Assembly (NCBI GenBank): GCA_905116865.2
Contig: CAJHNH020008532.1
Coordinates: 801,001 to 865,000, forward strand
Reading direction: 5' to 3'
DNA from: Candidula unifasciata
Lineage: Eukaryota > Mollusca > Gastropoda > Stylommatophora > Geomitridae
DNA length: 64,000 nucleotides
This document shows positions 33,797-46,560 of this stretch, piece by piece; position 1 is the first letter of the stretch; each line of letters opens with the position of its first letter. Both the position numbers and the translations under genes were made by a program. A model generated the notes under the pieces. It was not told where the DNA came from. It saw only the letters and a program-made list of their open reading frames with translations, and did no database searches.

Positions 33797-34500
33797 GAAT
33801 GATTCCTAAATGTGAAATAAAAGTCAATGGTGTTATTTTAGGACAAGTACAGAAATTTAAGTATCTGGGCACATGGATAACATTAGATGGAAGATGCACA
33901 ACTGAGATAGGAAACATAATAGGACAGGCAAAAACTGCATTTTATCAAGTGAAGAATATATATCCTTGTCATTGAGAGTTAAAAAAAGAATTATTGCTTG
34001 CTACATACATCCAGTTTTAACATATGGCTGTGAATCCTGGACAATCGGTAGGCAGGTTAAACAATTTCTTGAGGCCTCAGAGATGTGGTTTTGCAGAAGA
34101 ATGCTTAGAATACCTTGGACAGCCAAAAAGAGCAACCAAGGGGTTTTGAAAAAGGCGGGAGCCCGAAGACAATTAATCACAGACATCAAAAGGAGACAGT
34201 CATCATTTTTCGGCCATGTTATGAGAAGGAAAATAGAACATGTTGTGACCACTGGAAAGATCTGTGTGAGTGTGTGTGTGTGGGGGGGGGGGGAGGGTAG
34301 AGAAAGACAACGACAGAAGATTCTTGACAGTCTTGTTGCATGGTATGGAGGTGTATCGGCACACGAACTGATACATGCAGCAGGAGATCGCTGATTGTGG
34401 CGTGGCATGATCGCCCACACAAGTCGGCAAGGCACCTGATGAGGATGATGATGATCGCCCACTCCAGTTGGCAAGTCACTTGATGATAATGACGTTAGGG
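33797..34500 (+). pseudogene. RTE-like reverse transcriptase 3' part, family C, copy 2
   Basis: A head-to-tail neighbour of copy 1. The frame at 33966-34394 is open for 142 codons: VKKRIIACYIHPVLTYGCES, WTIGRQVKQFLEASEMWFCR, RMLRIPWTAKKSNQGVLKKA, GARRQLITDIKRRQSSFFGH. A (GT)n(G)n run at about 34266-34294 interrupts the later part. The 3' end with GGCACCTGATGAGGATGATG is followed by a second, diverged copy of the last 45 bp or so (to about 34490), a small tandem duplication of the tail. Truncated before the YADD motif. Confidence 0.82.
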
Positions 34501-35214
34501 CACATTTACCGATTGTCCTATCTCCGTGTCTTCTCCTACCCATGACCTGTTTGTTTTCCGAAACATACCGTGGCCTCGTTTTGCAACAACCTAAATATTG
34601 AAGCCAATCCCCAGGCGATGAAGATGTTAGGGCAAGTATAAACAATGTGCGGCCCATTCCTTCTCATCTGCTATAGTCCAGCGTCCTCTCATGACTGACC
34701 TAGCGATGCCCATGATGGCGTCTCCCCTGACCTCCCGGGAATTGCTTATCGGCAGCAGAGCCGAATGTCTGAATTTCGTGTACGTCCCGTGTGTGTGTTT
34801 GCTGGTGTCGTATTTGTCGGTGCTGCCGTCGTTTTTGTCGACTGTTTTATTTGTGAGAACATCCGTGTTTTATTCCCTGCAAGATGCCATGACCCATTGT
34901 TATTCTTTTAGTTATTCTCTTCTTTTCATTAGACATTGTCTGCAAGAACTTGGAGTCGGGGAGGGTGGGGGCACGAATTGAATGAGTGGAGCAAAGTCGT
35001 AAGACACTGAGACTGGTGTGTCTTCTTCCGACAACAATAGCAACGAATGAAAAACTAACAATAGCCGTTGATAGAAATGACACTCAAGCAATTACCTTAA
35101 GGCGATACTGTGTACACGTGTGCATTATTAAAACAAGTATAGCCAAGTCTTACTGCCAGAAGATTCATTCTTTTTGCTCCGGTCGTGTAAAAACTAGGTA
35201 TGGGGATTCGAGTT
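34501..35214. other. unclassified stretch
   Basis: Two plus-strand frames of 77-96 codons (34691-34981 and 34986-35219) have no recognisable domain. I do not call them genes. Confidence 0.35.
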
Positions 35215-35219
35215 TGTGA

Positions 35220-35520
35220 GCAACTGAACTGTGATTAGTTCCCGTAATGTACGGAACTGAACTGTGATTATTTCCAGTAATGCAAGGAACTAAACTGTGA
35301 TTAGTTCCAGTAATGTAAGGAACGGAACTTTGATTAGTTCCAGTAATGTAAGGAACTAAACTGTGATGTGTTCCAGTAATGTAAGGAACTGACCTGTAAT
35401 TAGTTCCAGTAATGTAAGGGACTGAACTGTGATTAGTTCTATTAATGTACGAAACTGACCTGTAATTAGTTCCAGTAATGTAAGGAACTTAACTATGATT
35501 AGTTCTAATAATGCAATTAA
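35220..35520. repeat. 33-bp minisatellite
   Basis: About nine copies of GGAACTGAACTGTGATTAGT plus TCCAGTAATGTAA, diverging to the right. Confidence 0.9.
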
Positions 35521-35779
35521 CCTAACTCTTCGCAAAGAGGAGTTAGAATAAGTTTCCTGTGTTTTGTCCTAATGCTTATACCGTGAAGTATCGCAGGCAG
35601 GAGATAGACGCAGATTCCTGCCCTTCGCCAGTTGTATAGCTTGTGTTCGTGTTCTACTGCGTTTTTTTCATGTCTACTTCACTCCGAATTGATACAGTCA
35701 CGAAATCACCATCGTGAAATGATTTGAGTTGTACTAGTGGTATTATCCCATTATCGAGCACATTCTCTTACATCTACTT

Positions 35780-38700
35780 ATCTTCCGTTTTCTAACAAGT
35801 CCTCTGACATCTGGTATCATACCTCTGTCTAACAAGTCCTCCGACATCTGGTAAAATAACTCTGTCTAACAAGTCCTTATGCATCTGGTATCCTACCTCT
35901 GTCTAACAAGTCCTCCGACATCTGGTATCATACCTCTGTCTAACAAGTTCTCCGACATATGGTATCATACCTCTGTCTAACAAGTCCCCTGACATATGGT
36001 ATCATACCTCTGTCTAACAAGTCCTCTGACATCTGGTATCATACCTCTGTCTAACAAGTCCTCTGACATCTAGTTATCTTTCGTTGTCTAGCAAGTCCTC
36101 CGACATCTGGTAAAATAACTCTGTCTAACAAGTCCTCCGACATCTAGTAAAATAACTCTGTCTAACAAGTCCTCCGACATCTGGTATCATACCTCTGTCT
36201 AACAAGTCCTCTGACATCTACTTATCTTCCGTTGTCTAACAAGTCCTCTGACATCTGGTATCATACCTCTGTCTAACAAGTCCTCCGACATCTGGTATCA
36301 TACCTCTGTCTAACAAGTCCTCTGACATCTGGTATCATACCTCTGTCTAACAAGTCCTCCGACATCTGGTATCATACCTCTGTCTAACAAGTCCTCTGAC
36401 ATCTGGTATCATACCTCTGTCTAACAAGTCCTCCGACATCTGGTATCATACCTCTGTCTAACAAGTCCTCTGACATCTGGTATCATACCTCTGTCTAACA
36501 AGTCCTCTGACATCTACTTATCTTCCGTTGCCTAACAAGTCCTCTGACATCTACTTATCTTCCGTTGTCTAACAAGACCTCTGACATCTGGTATCATACC
36601 TCTGTCTAACAAGTCCTCTGACATCTGGTAAAATAACTCTGTCTAATAAGTCCTTTGACATCTGGTATCATACCTCTGTCTAAAAAGTCCTCTGGCATCT
36701 GGTAAAATAACTCTGTCTAACAAGTCCTTAGAAATCTGGTATCATACCTCTAACAAGTCCTCTGACATATACTTATCTTTCGTTGTCTAACAAGTCCTCT
36801 GACATCTACTTATCTTCCGTTGTCTAACAAGTCCTTTGACATCTGGTATCATACCTCTGTCTAACAAGTCCTCTGACATCTGGTATCATACCTCTGTCTA
36901 ACAAGTCCTTAGACATCTGGTTTCATACTTCTAACAAGTCATGTGACATCTACTTATCTTTCGTTGTCTAACAAGTCCTCTGACATCTGGTATCATACTT
37001 CTGCCTAACAAGTCCTCTGACATCTGGTATCATACTTCTGCCTAACAAGTCCTCTGACATCTGGTATCATACCTCTGCCTTACAAGTATTCTCACATCTA
37101 CTTATCTTCTGTTGCCTAACAAGTCCTCTGATATCTATTTATCTTCAGTTGGCTAAGAAGTCCTCTGACATCTACTTATCTTTCATTGTCTAACAAGTCC
37201 TCTGACATCAGGTATCATACCTCTGCCTAACAAGTCCTTCAACATCTGGTATCATAACTCTGCCTAACAAATCCTCTGACATCTCATTATCTTCCGTTGT
37301 CTAACAAGTCATCTGACATCTACTTATCTTCCGTTGTCTAACAAGTCCTCTGACATCTACTTATCTTCCGTTGTCTAACAAGTCCTCTGACATCTGGTAT
37401 CATACCTCTGTCTAACAAGTCCTCCGACATCTGGTATCATACCTCTGTCTAACAAGTCCTCTGACATCTGGTATCATACCTCTGTCTAACAAGTCCTCCG
37501 ACATCTGGTATCATACCTCTGTCTAACAAGTCCTCTGACATCTGGTATCATACCTCTGTCTAACAAGTCCTCCGACATCTGGTATCATACCTCTGTCTAA
37601 CAAGTCCTCTGACATCTGGTATCATACCTCTGTCTAACAAGTCCTCTGACATCTACTTATCTTCCGTTGCCTAACAAGTCCTCTGACATCTACTTATCTT
37701 CCGTTGTCTAACAAGACCTCTGACATCTGGTATCATACCTCTGTCTAACAAGTCCTCTGACATCTGGTAAAATAACTCTGTCTAATAAGTCCTTTGACAT
37801 CTGGTATCATACCTCTGTCTAAAAAGTCCTCTGGCATCTGGTAAAATAACTCTGTCTAACAAGTCCTTAGAAATCTGGTATCATACCTCTAACAAGTCCT
37901 CTGACATATACTTATCTTTCGTTGTCTAACAAGTCCTCTGACATCTACTTATCTTCCGTTGTCTAACAAGTCCTTTGACATCTGGTATCATACCTCTGTC
38001 TAACAAGTCCTCTGACATCTGGTATCATACCTCTGTCTAACAAGTCCTTAGACATCTGGTTTCATACTTCTAACAAGTCATGTGACATCTACTTATCTTT
38101 CGTTGTCTAACAAGTCCTCTGACATCTGGTATCATACTTCTGCCTAACAAGTCCTCTGACATCTGGTATCATACTTCTGCCTAACAAGTCCTCTGACATC
38201 TGGTATCATACCTCTGCCTTACAAGTATTCTCACATCTACTTATCTTCTGTTGCCTAACAAGTCCTCTGATATCTATTTATCTTCAGTTGGCTAAGAAGT
38301 CCTCTGACATCTACTTATCTTTCATTGTCTAACAAGTCCTCTGACATCAGGTATCATACCTCTGCCTAACAAGTCCTTCAACATCTGGTATCATAACTCT
38401 GCCTAACAAATCCTCTGACATCTCATTATCTTCCGTTGTCTAACAAGTCATCTGACATCTACTTATCTTCCGTTGTCTAACAAGTCCTCTGTCATCTACT
38501 TATCTTCCGTTGTCTAACAAGTCCTCTGACATCTATTTATCTTCCGCTGTCTAACAAGTCCTATTAAATCTGGTATCATACCTCTGTCTAACAAGTCCTC
38601 TGACATCTACTTATCTTCCGTTGTCTAACAAGTACTCGGACATCTGGTATCATACCTCTGCCTAACAAGTCCTCTGGCATCTACTTATCCTCCATTGCCT

Positions 38701-39190
38701 AACAAGTCCTCTGACATCTACTTATCTTTCGTTGTCTAACAAGACCTCAGGCATCTACTTATGTTCCGTTGTCCTACAAGTCCTCTGACTTCTACTTATC
38801 TTCCGTTGTCTAACAAGTCCTCTGGTATCTGGTATCATACCTTTGTCTAACAAGTCCTCTGGGATCCACTTATCTTTCGTTGCCTAACAAGTCCTTTGAC
38901 ATTACTTATCTTCCGTTGTCTAACAAGTCCTCTGACATCTACTTATCTTCCGTTGTCTAACAAGTTCTCTGACATCTACTTATCTTCTGTTGCCTAACAA
39001 GTCCTCTGACATCTACTGATATGCCCTAACCAAACAAGTCCTCTAAAATCTACTTATCTTTCCTTGCCTAAAATTCCTGTGACGTCTACTTATCTTCCCT
39101 CACCTAACACCTTCTCTGACACATGTTTAATATATTCCATTGTCTAACAAGTCTTCGAAATCTACTTATCTTTAATTACCTAACATTGCT
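35780..39190. repeat. 37-38-bp satellite with a 1139-bp higher-order duplication
   Basis: About 90 units alternating two half-types: ACAAGTCCTCTGACATCTGG + TATCATACCTCTGTCTA, and ...ATCTACTTATCTTCCGTTGTCTA. About 36196-37334 is repeated as about 37335-38473 at a constant offset of 1139, including rare variants such as the TTTCATACTTCTAACAAGTC unit (36918 and 38057). After 38474 the units diverge and decay. No coding potential. Confidence 0.95.
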
Positions 39191-39221
39191 CTGACGTCTA
39201 TTTGGCCTGCCTTACCTAATA

Positions 39222-39740
39222 TGTCCTACGTTCTCTATGTATCTCCGTTTATCTAACACTGCCTCTTATCTATTTATCTCCCCTTACCTAACATGTCCTA
39301 CGTTCTCTATGTATCTCCGTTTATCTAACACTCCCTCTTATCTATTTATCCCCCCTTATCTAACATGTCCTACGTTCTCTATGTATCTCTGTTTATCTAA
39401 CACTTCCTCTCATCTATTTATCTCCCCTTATCTAACATGTCTTACGTTCTCTATGTATCTCCGTTTATCTAACACTTCCTCTCATCTATTTATCTCCCCT
39501 TATCTAACATGTCCTACGTTCTCTATGTATCTCCGTTTATCTAACAATTCCTCTCATCTATTTATCTCCCCTTATCTAACATGTCTTACGTTCTCTATGT
39601 ATCTCCGTTTATCTAACACTCCCTCTCATCTATTTATCTCCCCTTATCTAACATGTCCTACGTTCTCTATGTATCTCTGTTTATCTAACACTCCCTCTCA
39701 TCTATTTATCTCCCCTTATCTAACATGTTCGCTAACATCT
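39222..39740. repeat. 72-bp minisatellite, about 7 copies
   Basis: Seven copies of a 72-bp unit containing ATGTATCTCCGTTTATCTAA and CACTCCCTCTCATCTATTTA. Since 72 is divisible by 3, a 202-codon frame (39237-39845) stays open and reads MYLRLSNTPSHLFISPYLTC repeatedly. It looks like a protein repeat but has no start context, splice signals or different flanking domain, so I treat it as a repeat. Confidence 0.88.
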
Positions 39741-39779
39741 CTGGGTGTCTCATGTACGCCTACTGACGCTTCTTTCTTC

Positions 39780-40066
39780 TATATAAAACTGAACGAAAAG
39801 TATATCAGCAAGCTTCACAATGTAACACATACAAACAAAACGTGAACGTTGCGGCTATTGAGCCTTCATCAGCACATACAAATGAAACAATACTACACAG
39901 ATACACATAATCATTAAGCTGGTATCTCGAAGCAGCCGGGTCGGTTGTTTCTCAGCAGAATGACTACACGTGTCGGCTGGGGGAATAAATACCCCCTATG
40001 GAGTACCAGGGGCCATAACTAGTTGGGGGGAGATAAAACTGTGAGGGCAGTTCAATCTCCTGGGAT
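39780..40066 (-). mobile_element. 3' noncoding end of the Penelope-like element
   Basis: Between the GIY-YIG frame stop and the 72-bp repeat. It holds a hammerhead-like core at 39835-39875 and direct copies of CACATACAAA on both sides of it (39826 and 39873). Confidence 0.55.
39835..39875 (-). ncRNA. hammerhead-ribozyme-like core (degenerate)
   Basis: The minus strand reads CTGATGA, A, GGCT-CAAT-AGCC (a 4-bp helix II), GCAAC, then ACG-TTCA-CGT (helix III) and TT. The consensus core is CUGAUGA - helix II - GAAA - helix III - U-H, so one core base differs (GCAA for GAAA). Helix I does not form, because the flanks are direct rather than inverted repeats. Penelope-like elements are known to carry hammerhead motifs, which fits the context. 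Probably inactive as it stands. Confidence 0.4.
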
Positions 40067-40067
40067 T

Positions 40068-41125
40068 TTAAATGAAACTGTGTTGGCAATTCAGTCCGGA
40101 GGGTGTTAAAGTTCTCATAGTATAAATAAAGCGATTCTCAAGAGACTTACAGACTCTGTCGCTGGAGTGGCTAAATTTATAGGCTGTCACCTCCATGTCG
40201 TGGATACCTTGGTGATCCTGGGAATTGAAGTGCAACGGTACTGGTTTCAGGGCACCATTTAGCACGTCCAAAAGATGTTGTCTGAACCTGTCGGCCAGCC
40301 GTAGACCTGTTTCACCAATGTATGTCATGCCACATCTCTTTGATGGCATAAATGACATTGCGGCTGGTACAATAGAATGCTTGACGTATGTGGAAGTTGG
40401 CGTTAGGGAATTTTATACTAGCCACCTGGACCACATATGGACAGGTTCTGCAGACAGGTCTGTGGCAAGAGACCGTGCCGAAGTGGGGCTCAGACGCGGG
40501 GCGTAACTTACTCTTGACTAGAATGTCCTTGAGGTTACGATCATGCCTGTAGGCCATTAGAGGAGGATTAGAGAAAATCCTGCTGGTGGCAGGGTCGGCT
40601 TTAAGGATGGATAGATGCCTGAGGAAAATATTCTTGGCGCGGATGTTATGAGGGTGGTAGCTAAGTGTGAGGATAGGTCTGTTGTTGTGACGTTTCAGCT
40701 TGGAAGCGAGAGCTTCGGCACGATGGAAAGACCGTGCGCGGTGAAAGGTGGCAGATAGGACATGATCAGGATACCCTCAAAGCCGGAAGAAGTCCAGCAT
40801 TTCCAGGACCTTGTCGTGAAAGTCGACGTTATCCTGGCATAGTCTGCGGAGGCGTAGAAGTGGGGAGAACGGAATAGAGTCCTTGCAAGAAGAGGGATGG
40901 GAGGACGTATAGAGAAGAAAAGCGTAGGAATCAGTAGGCTTGTAGTACACCGAGGTGCTAAGGCCCATAGAATTCACGGTAACAGTGAGATCCAGAAAAT
41001 GCACCGACGAAGGTGAGATGCTAGAAGTGCATCGGATGCTGGGATGAAAGTTAGAGAAAAAATGAATAAAGTTCTGCAGTTCCTGTGGCATATCGATGAC
41101 ACCGATGCAATCATCGATATACCTC
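40068..41125 (-). pseudogene. 5'-truncated Penelope-like element (RT end, linker, GIY-YIG endonuclease)
   Basis: The minus strand starts in the RT palm with ELYRRYIDDCIGVIDM (YIDD catalytic motif, about 41120-41075). It continues with FLDLTVTVNSMGLSTSVYYK and LLRLRRLCQD, meets one stop (about 40778), then NNRPILTLSYHPHNIRAKNI and the Cys/His linker CHRPVCRTCPYVV. A frameshift near 40335 leads to the GIY-YIG domain TYIGETGLRLADRFRQHLLD with a later LENRFIYTMRT. The order RT - linker - GIY-YIG is diagnostic for Penelope-like elements. The 5' RT fingers are missing. One stop and one shift make it inactive. Confidence 0.9.
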
Positions 41126-41159
41126 CTGTAGAGCTCGGGGAGCCTACCGGTATATGCAC

Positions 41160-41520
41160 TCTGTTTCTAACTAATCGTTTCCGCCAATGTCCGATAGTTC
41201 AGCATGTTATGAAACACCGCCTACTGAAACCAAACAGATAACACACGCTGGGTTGTAAAGAATACACAACTAACTTTTTAACACCCGAAGAGATAGAATC
41301 GACTTGAAACGTGGCCTACAATACCAGTAATAATGTGAGAACAATGTATTAGCCGCCCGAGTGCGCTGTCGTTTCCGAGCCACAATGTGTGGTCACTTGC
41401 AGCGAGGTTGTGCCACAGCTGGGGACATCAGCCCAACATGATCAATTATAGTTGTTGGATGAAATCATTTCTGCTGCCTGGTTTCTGGCCGCTTCTGGAA
41501 TTGAAGTCATCTTCTTTCAA
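41160..41520. other. unclassified stretch
   Basis: No gene or repeat recognised. Confidence 0.35.
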
Positions 41521-41574
41521 ATGTGTTTGCTTTTGTGTGTGCATTTCCGCTCCCCCCTTTTTTGTTTGTTTGTT

Positions 41575-41991
<417 letters not shown>

Positions 41992-42274
41992 ATAATATAT
42001 ATTTATGGCTAATATATCTGTCTAAATTCTTAACCTACTGAAACAAGTTTAGTCGTTCATTCTGTCTATCTGTCTTTCTTTACATTTTCTCTTCTCTTCT
42101 CTTCATGTTTCTTTCTTTCTGTTTTTCTTTCGTTCTGTATGCCCAAAGCCGTTTGCTGAGATTAGATGCCACTTTGGCCTGAGCCTGTGGCTGGCACGGT
42201 GACCCTGGCCACGTCTGCTGGCCACTTTCTGCCCTGGCTTCTGCTCAGGATTGGCTAGAATCACGTATAAGGTT

Positions 42275-42640
42275 GTTAGTGACTGTGTGGGTGTATGCGT
42301 GTGCGTGTTTGTAAGTGACTGTGTGGGTGTATGCGTGTGCGTGTTTGTAAGTGACTGTGTGGGTGTATGCGTGTGCGTGTTTGTAAGTGACTGTGTGGGT
42401 GTATGGGTGTGCGTGTTTGTAAGTGACTGTGTGGGTGTATGGGTGTGCGTGTTTGTTAGTGACTGTGTGGGTGTATGCGTGTGCGTGTTTGTAAGTGACT
42501 GTGTGGGTGTATGGGTGTGCGTGTTTGTAAGTGACTGTGTGGGTGTATGGCTGTGCGTGTTTGTAAGTGACTGTGTGGGTGTATGGGTGTGCGTGTTTGT
42601 AAGTGACTGTGTGGGTGTATGGCTGTGCGTGTTTGTAAGC
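42275..42640. repeat. 36-bp minisatellite
   Basis: Ten copies of GTGACTGTGTGGGTGTATGC plus GTGTGCGTGTTTGTAA with C/G variants. Open on both strands since 36 is divisible by 3. Confidence 0.95.
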
Positions 42641-42867
42641 GTCTGCAGACATGTGTATGTGTGCCTGAGCTTGAGTGAATGTGTGTACGTGGCTGTGTTT
42701 TAATGTATGTGAATACTGAGCACTTTATTGAGTTTTTGAGTTTGTGTATGTGTGCGTGTGCGTTTGTTTGTGAACAAATTAATCCAGTAACAGATAGTGT
42801 ATTGATCGGCACCCATAGAAAGAAGTAGAAAGATAGAAGAGCACACCAGAGAACATAAAAAATCGAA

Positions 42868-42960
42868 AGCTATGGTTACCGTGCCGGAAATTGAACCTGT
42901 CACCTCCAGACGGCGTGTGCGCCTCGCCATGAATACAAGTGCACTAAGAACATGGTCAAC
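42868..42960 (-). mobile_element. possible tRNA-derived SINE head
   Basis: The minus strand contains GGTGACAGGTTCAATTTCCG, matching a pol III B box (GGTTCAANNCC-like). Upstream of it is CATGGCGAGGCGCACACGCC, like a tRNA-derived arm. No tail was identified, so this is tentative. Confidence 0.4.
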
Positions 42961-42969
42961 TAGGCACCC

Positions 42970-43780
42970 CCCCCCCCAAAGGTGTTTTATTGGCCATGTC
43001 TACCATACAGCTTGAAATCCACAACTATGGAATACGGACATAATTCATTTCAAACCATTAAAATGGCACTATACGTTACAAACATTTATATTAACAAAGC
43101 ATGTGTCGAATAACAATCACAGCAACAATTTTCGAACACAGTAGACCTTAATGCTTTGTCTAGAATACACAGACATTTACAAAACACAAATATATTTATT
43201 TATATGTTTGTGGACAAATGCGTTTAAATGTTTGTACATGCGTATCTGTAATAAAAAAAAAAGTATGTATTAATGTGCTTATGTATGTCTGTATTTGTGT
43301 TGATTATGTTTTAGTCTCCTGAATCCTATTTCAAAGGAAATTAGAGCTTGGAGACACCAAATTAGAAATTTTCTGAAACAGGAATAAGAATTATGGGAGC
43401 AACAAAAATAAATAACTATAATTCACAAGAAGATACCAATTACAGTTTTTCAACGCGAAAGCATTCGGTTTCCTCTTTCATTTCCTCTTTAATTACTGCC
43501 CCTGGCGGAAGCCATTTTCTTGGATCTTTCCAGAGCAAGATTAGTTTTTAAGTAGCTGGGGGTTATCCATCTTTCTAACGATGGCGACCGACAAAATCTA
43601 ATTCCTGGTTGATTTTCCAGACAGTGCTTCATAATGGATTAGAATTTTAATCAATAAATGGATGACTTTGTCATTAAAATTACGAGCATGACAGAAATAT
43701 ATGTCCGCGCAAAAATTTCGAAGTTCTCTGCAATATTGTTTTACACCAAACAGGAAGACATATCTGTTATGAGTTATGAT
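42970..43780. other. unclassified AT-rich stretch
   Basis: No gene recognised. Short (TG)-rich and poly-A tracts only. Confidence 0.35.
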
Positions 43781-43784
43781 TTAG

Positions 43785-44165
43785 GTTATTTTGACGGCAC
43801 TCCGGGCGTGTGCATACGTGCTCAGATTCCCCCGCGGGTGATAGTCCCAGTTCTATGTTGGTTGACAAGACTTTTCCTGCGTCTGGTGTGCTTCTCGTGC
43901 CTGGCTGTGCCAATCTTTACTCTCAATGCTCTTAGCAAAGTCGTGGATATGCTGCTCCCAGAATCCTCCGATAGTCCTATCTCTCTAATGGCATTAACAA
44001 TGTTGTCATCAGCCGGCCCTCTGTAACTAAGGCAGAGCTGTCTAATCTCTCGGCTCTTTCACTGTCAACAACACCCGCATGCCCTGGTACACAGATGAAT
44101 GTAACTACAGTGAGGTTTTGCAATGACTCGATCCACATATCTGTTTATTCTAAGCCTACTGTTTC
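43785..44165 (-). pseudogene. non-LTR family A 3' end (end of RNase H and C-terminus)
   Basis: The minus strand has VTFICVPGHAGVVDSERAER (the RNase H His-Asp end motif, where the usual GNERAD is changed). It then runs through a degenerate region to a GASEHL-like C-terminal Cys-poor segment. It parallels 47170-47600. Confidence 0.55.
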
Positions 44166-44539
44166 GCCTACGTCGTGAGAAAAACATGTGAATAATTGAT
44201 AAACATATTTGCAACATAAGCTGGTCGTCTACGGTTAACACTGATACATTGTCACATAACAGTAAACAGCTATGCTATCCCATTAGATATATTAGTTATT
44301 TATTTCGGTTTTTAATTTTCGAATCGTATTTTTGAAAAACCGGAGAAAGCAAGAGCTGTTTTCTGACGTCACGTGTTTAAAATAACAACTGCTGATGTTA
44401 TCATAAACTCATCGCCCCCACTCCCCGTTTTTTTACTTCCTTGTCCACACCCACTAGGTTCCGGCTTCCATTGACCTTTGTGGATAGGTCTGAAATGTGT
44501 CGATTAGCTCACATGTCCAATGAAAGTCATCCGGGGCGG

Positions 44540-44830
44540 TATCCAGCTCTTCTGTTTCTTCTTCAGAGTTCCGATCCCTTGAGGTTCATTGCTACAGAGA
44601 TCCCCCGCCTCCGATCATCTCTCTTGTTGTTCTTCTCTTTCGAGCCGGGAACACCAGGTGTGTGCAGGTCTGGCTTGACGGCATCTCTCCATCGTCTTCT
44701 TCGTCTGCCTCGAGGTCTACGACCATTCAGCTCCCTTGTGTACAAAGTTTTTACCTTTCTGTGAAGATTCTCTCAATATACCCCAACCATTTCAGACCAT
44801 TAACCCTCATGATGCCAGTGATCAATGGTG
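44540..44830 (-). pseudogene. retrotransposon C-terminal tail, family D
   Basis: The minus-strand frame 44563-44745 reads MYTRELNGRRPRGRRRRRWR, DAVKPDLHTPGVPGSKEKNN, and ends NLKGSEL followed by a GAAGAAGAAA tail. It is an Arg-rich RPRG/RRRW segment as found at the end of RTE/Jockey-type ORFs. A second copy is at 16739-16983. Confidence 0.65.
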
Positions 44831-44849
44831 ATTAAAAGAGATTACGAAT

Positions 44850-45835
44850 TTTGATAGCCTCTGACTTTCCATTCCCCGCTGTTTGCATTTTGGTGGGTCC
44901 AAAGATTTGTCGTGCGAGTCTGTTTCAGAAAATCAAAACGTAATGAGGCTCTTTCTGTTTTAGTTATGCTCTATGTTTCAGAGCCATACTAAACAACTGG
45001 TTTTATCAGCTTTTTTATTTAATGTAATCACAGCGTTGCAGATGTTGAAGGACATAGCATACTTGATGTTCAGACTGTATTCTATATTGTATTTCTTCTC
45101 TTAGTATATTGGAGCAGTTGAAGTTTGCACCCAAGTGCCTCTATGTTTCTGTTTGTTTAATTTTCAGATTACGATTTGTATCCAAATCGTAGTGAAAATA
45201 ATATCGTTCCAATCGGTCACTTCCTCTGACTTTAACAACCAAACCCGCAAATGTCGCTATCACGACCATCACCACTATTATCATGTGTTATTCCGATAAG
45301 CAGAATTTTCGTCTCACGAGATCGCCCGAGTATAGGAAAAAGGGCTGTATCTTCTCCATTATCACATTTGGTCCATCAATATAAGTACTTGTCCCCCCTC
45401 CCATCCCAACCCTGTCGTGAAGTTACAAATTAGGTCGGGAGGATCGACTTCATTGCATGGAGCTTTATCCCATTCGACCAAGTCTTCCTCCACAGAAAGG
45501 CTAGCCGCAGCCGAGAGTGCCGCATGAAACACGAATACTGCGGCTCAGACGACGACCCCCTTGTTGTCTCCATACCAACTCCACTCATAAAGCAAACGAC
45601 ATAGCGGTAAAACGAACCCACTGCTGTCAGAGGGCAAGGCAAACAGCTTGATCACATCAATGCAGATTATTACAATTACATTTGTTTGTAATTTATTACA
45701 TGATAATGATGAAGTTATTTATAATAATAATTATTATTATCTTTATTATTATGAGCGACTTAAACAAGTCCTAGGTCAGTTGAACCTTCACCTCTACAAA
45801 TCCATAACAAACTGTAAGGGAGCTGAGCCCTCACA
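44850..45835. other. unclassified stretch
   Basis: Small frames only. A 70-codon minus frame at 45430-45642 has no recognisable features. Confidence 0.35.
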
Positions 45836-45838
45836 TCG

Positions 45839-45862
45839 TCCCCCCCCCCCCCCCCCCCCCCC
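45839..45862. repeat. poly-C run
   Basis: About 23 C in a row, a difficult-to-sequence tract. Confidence 0.9.
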
Positions 45863-45939
45863 GCCTCCTTTTCCCCGTGGGCCAACAGTATTTGCTTCGA
45901 GTAGGCACTCTGCAACCAGCTAAATAATCGAGCGACTAG

Positions 45940-46560
45940 TCAGTCAGTCAAACAACCAACTTACTAAATCATGCCACCAATTGGTCAATCAAAAAAAAAA
46001 AAATAATTAAATCATGCGATCAATCAAACAACTAACTAAAAGCATCAATCAAACAACTAATTAAATCATGCCACCAATCAAACAACTAACTAAATCATGC
46101 CACCAATCAAACAACTAACTAAATCATGCCACCAATCAAACAACTAATTAAATCATGCCATCAATCAAACAACTAATTAAATCATGCCATCAATCAAACA
46201 ACTAACTAAATCATGCCATCAATCAAACAACTAACTAAATCAAGCCATCAATCAAACAACTAACTAAATCATGCCATCAATCAAACAACTAACTAAATCA
46301 AGCCATCAATCAAACAACTAACTTAATCATGCCACCAATCAAACAACTAATTAAATCATGCCATCAATCAAACAACTAACTAAATCATGCCATCAATCGA
46401 ACAACTAACTAAATCATGCCATCAATCGAACAACTAACTTAATCATGCCACCAATCGAACAACTAACTTAATCATGCCATTAATCAAACAACTAACTAAA
46501 TCATGCCATTAATCAAACAACTAACTAAATCCTGCCACCAATCAAACAACTAACTAAACT
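45940..46560. repeat. 29-bp minisatellite
   Basis: About 20 copies of ATGCCATCAATCAAACAACT plus AACTAAATC. A lone copy of the unit occurs at 48862-48885. Confidence 0.95.
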
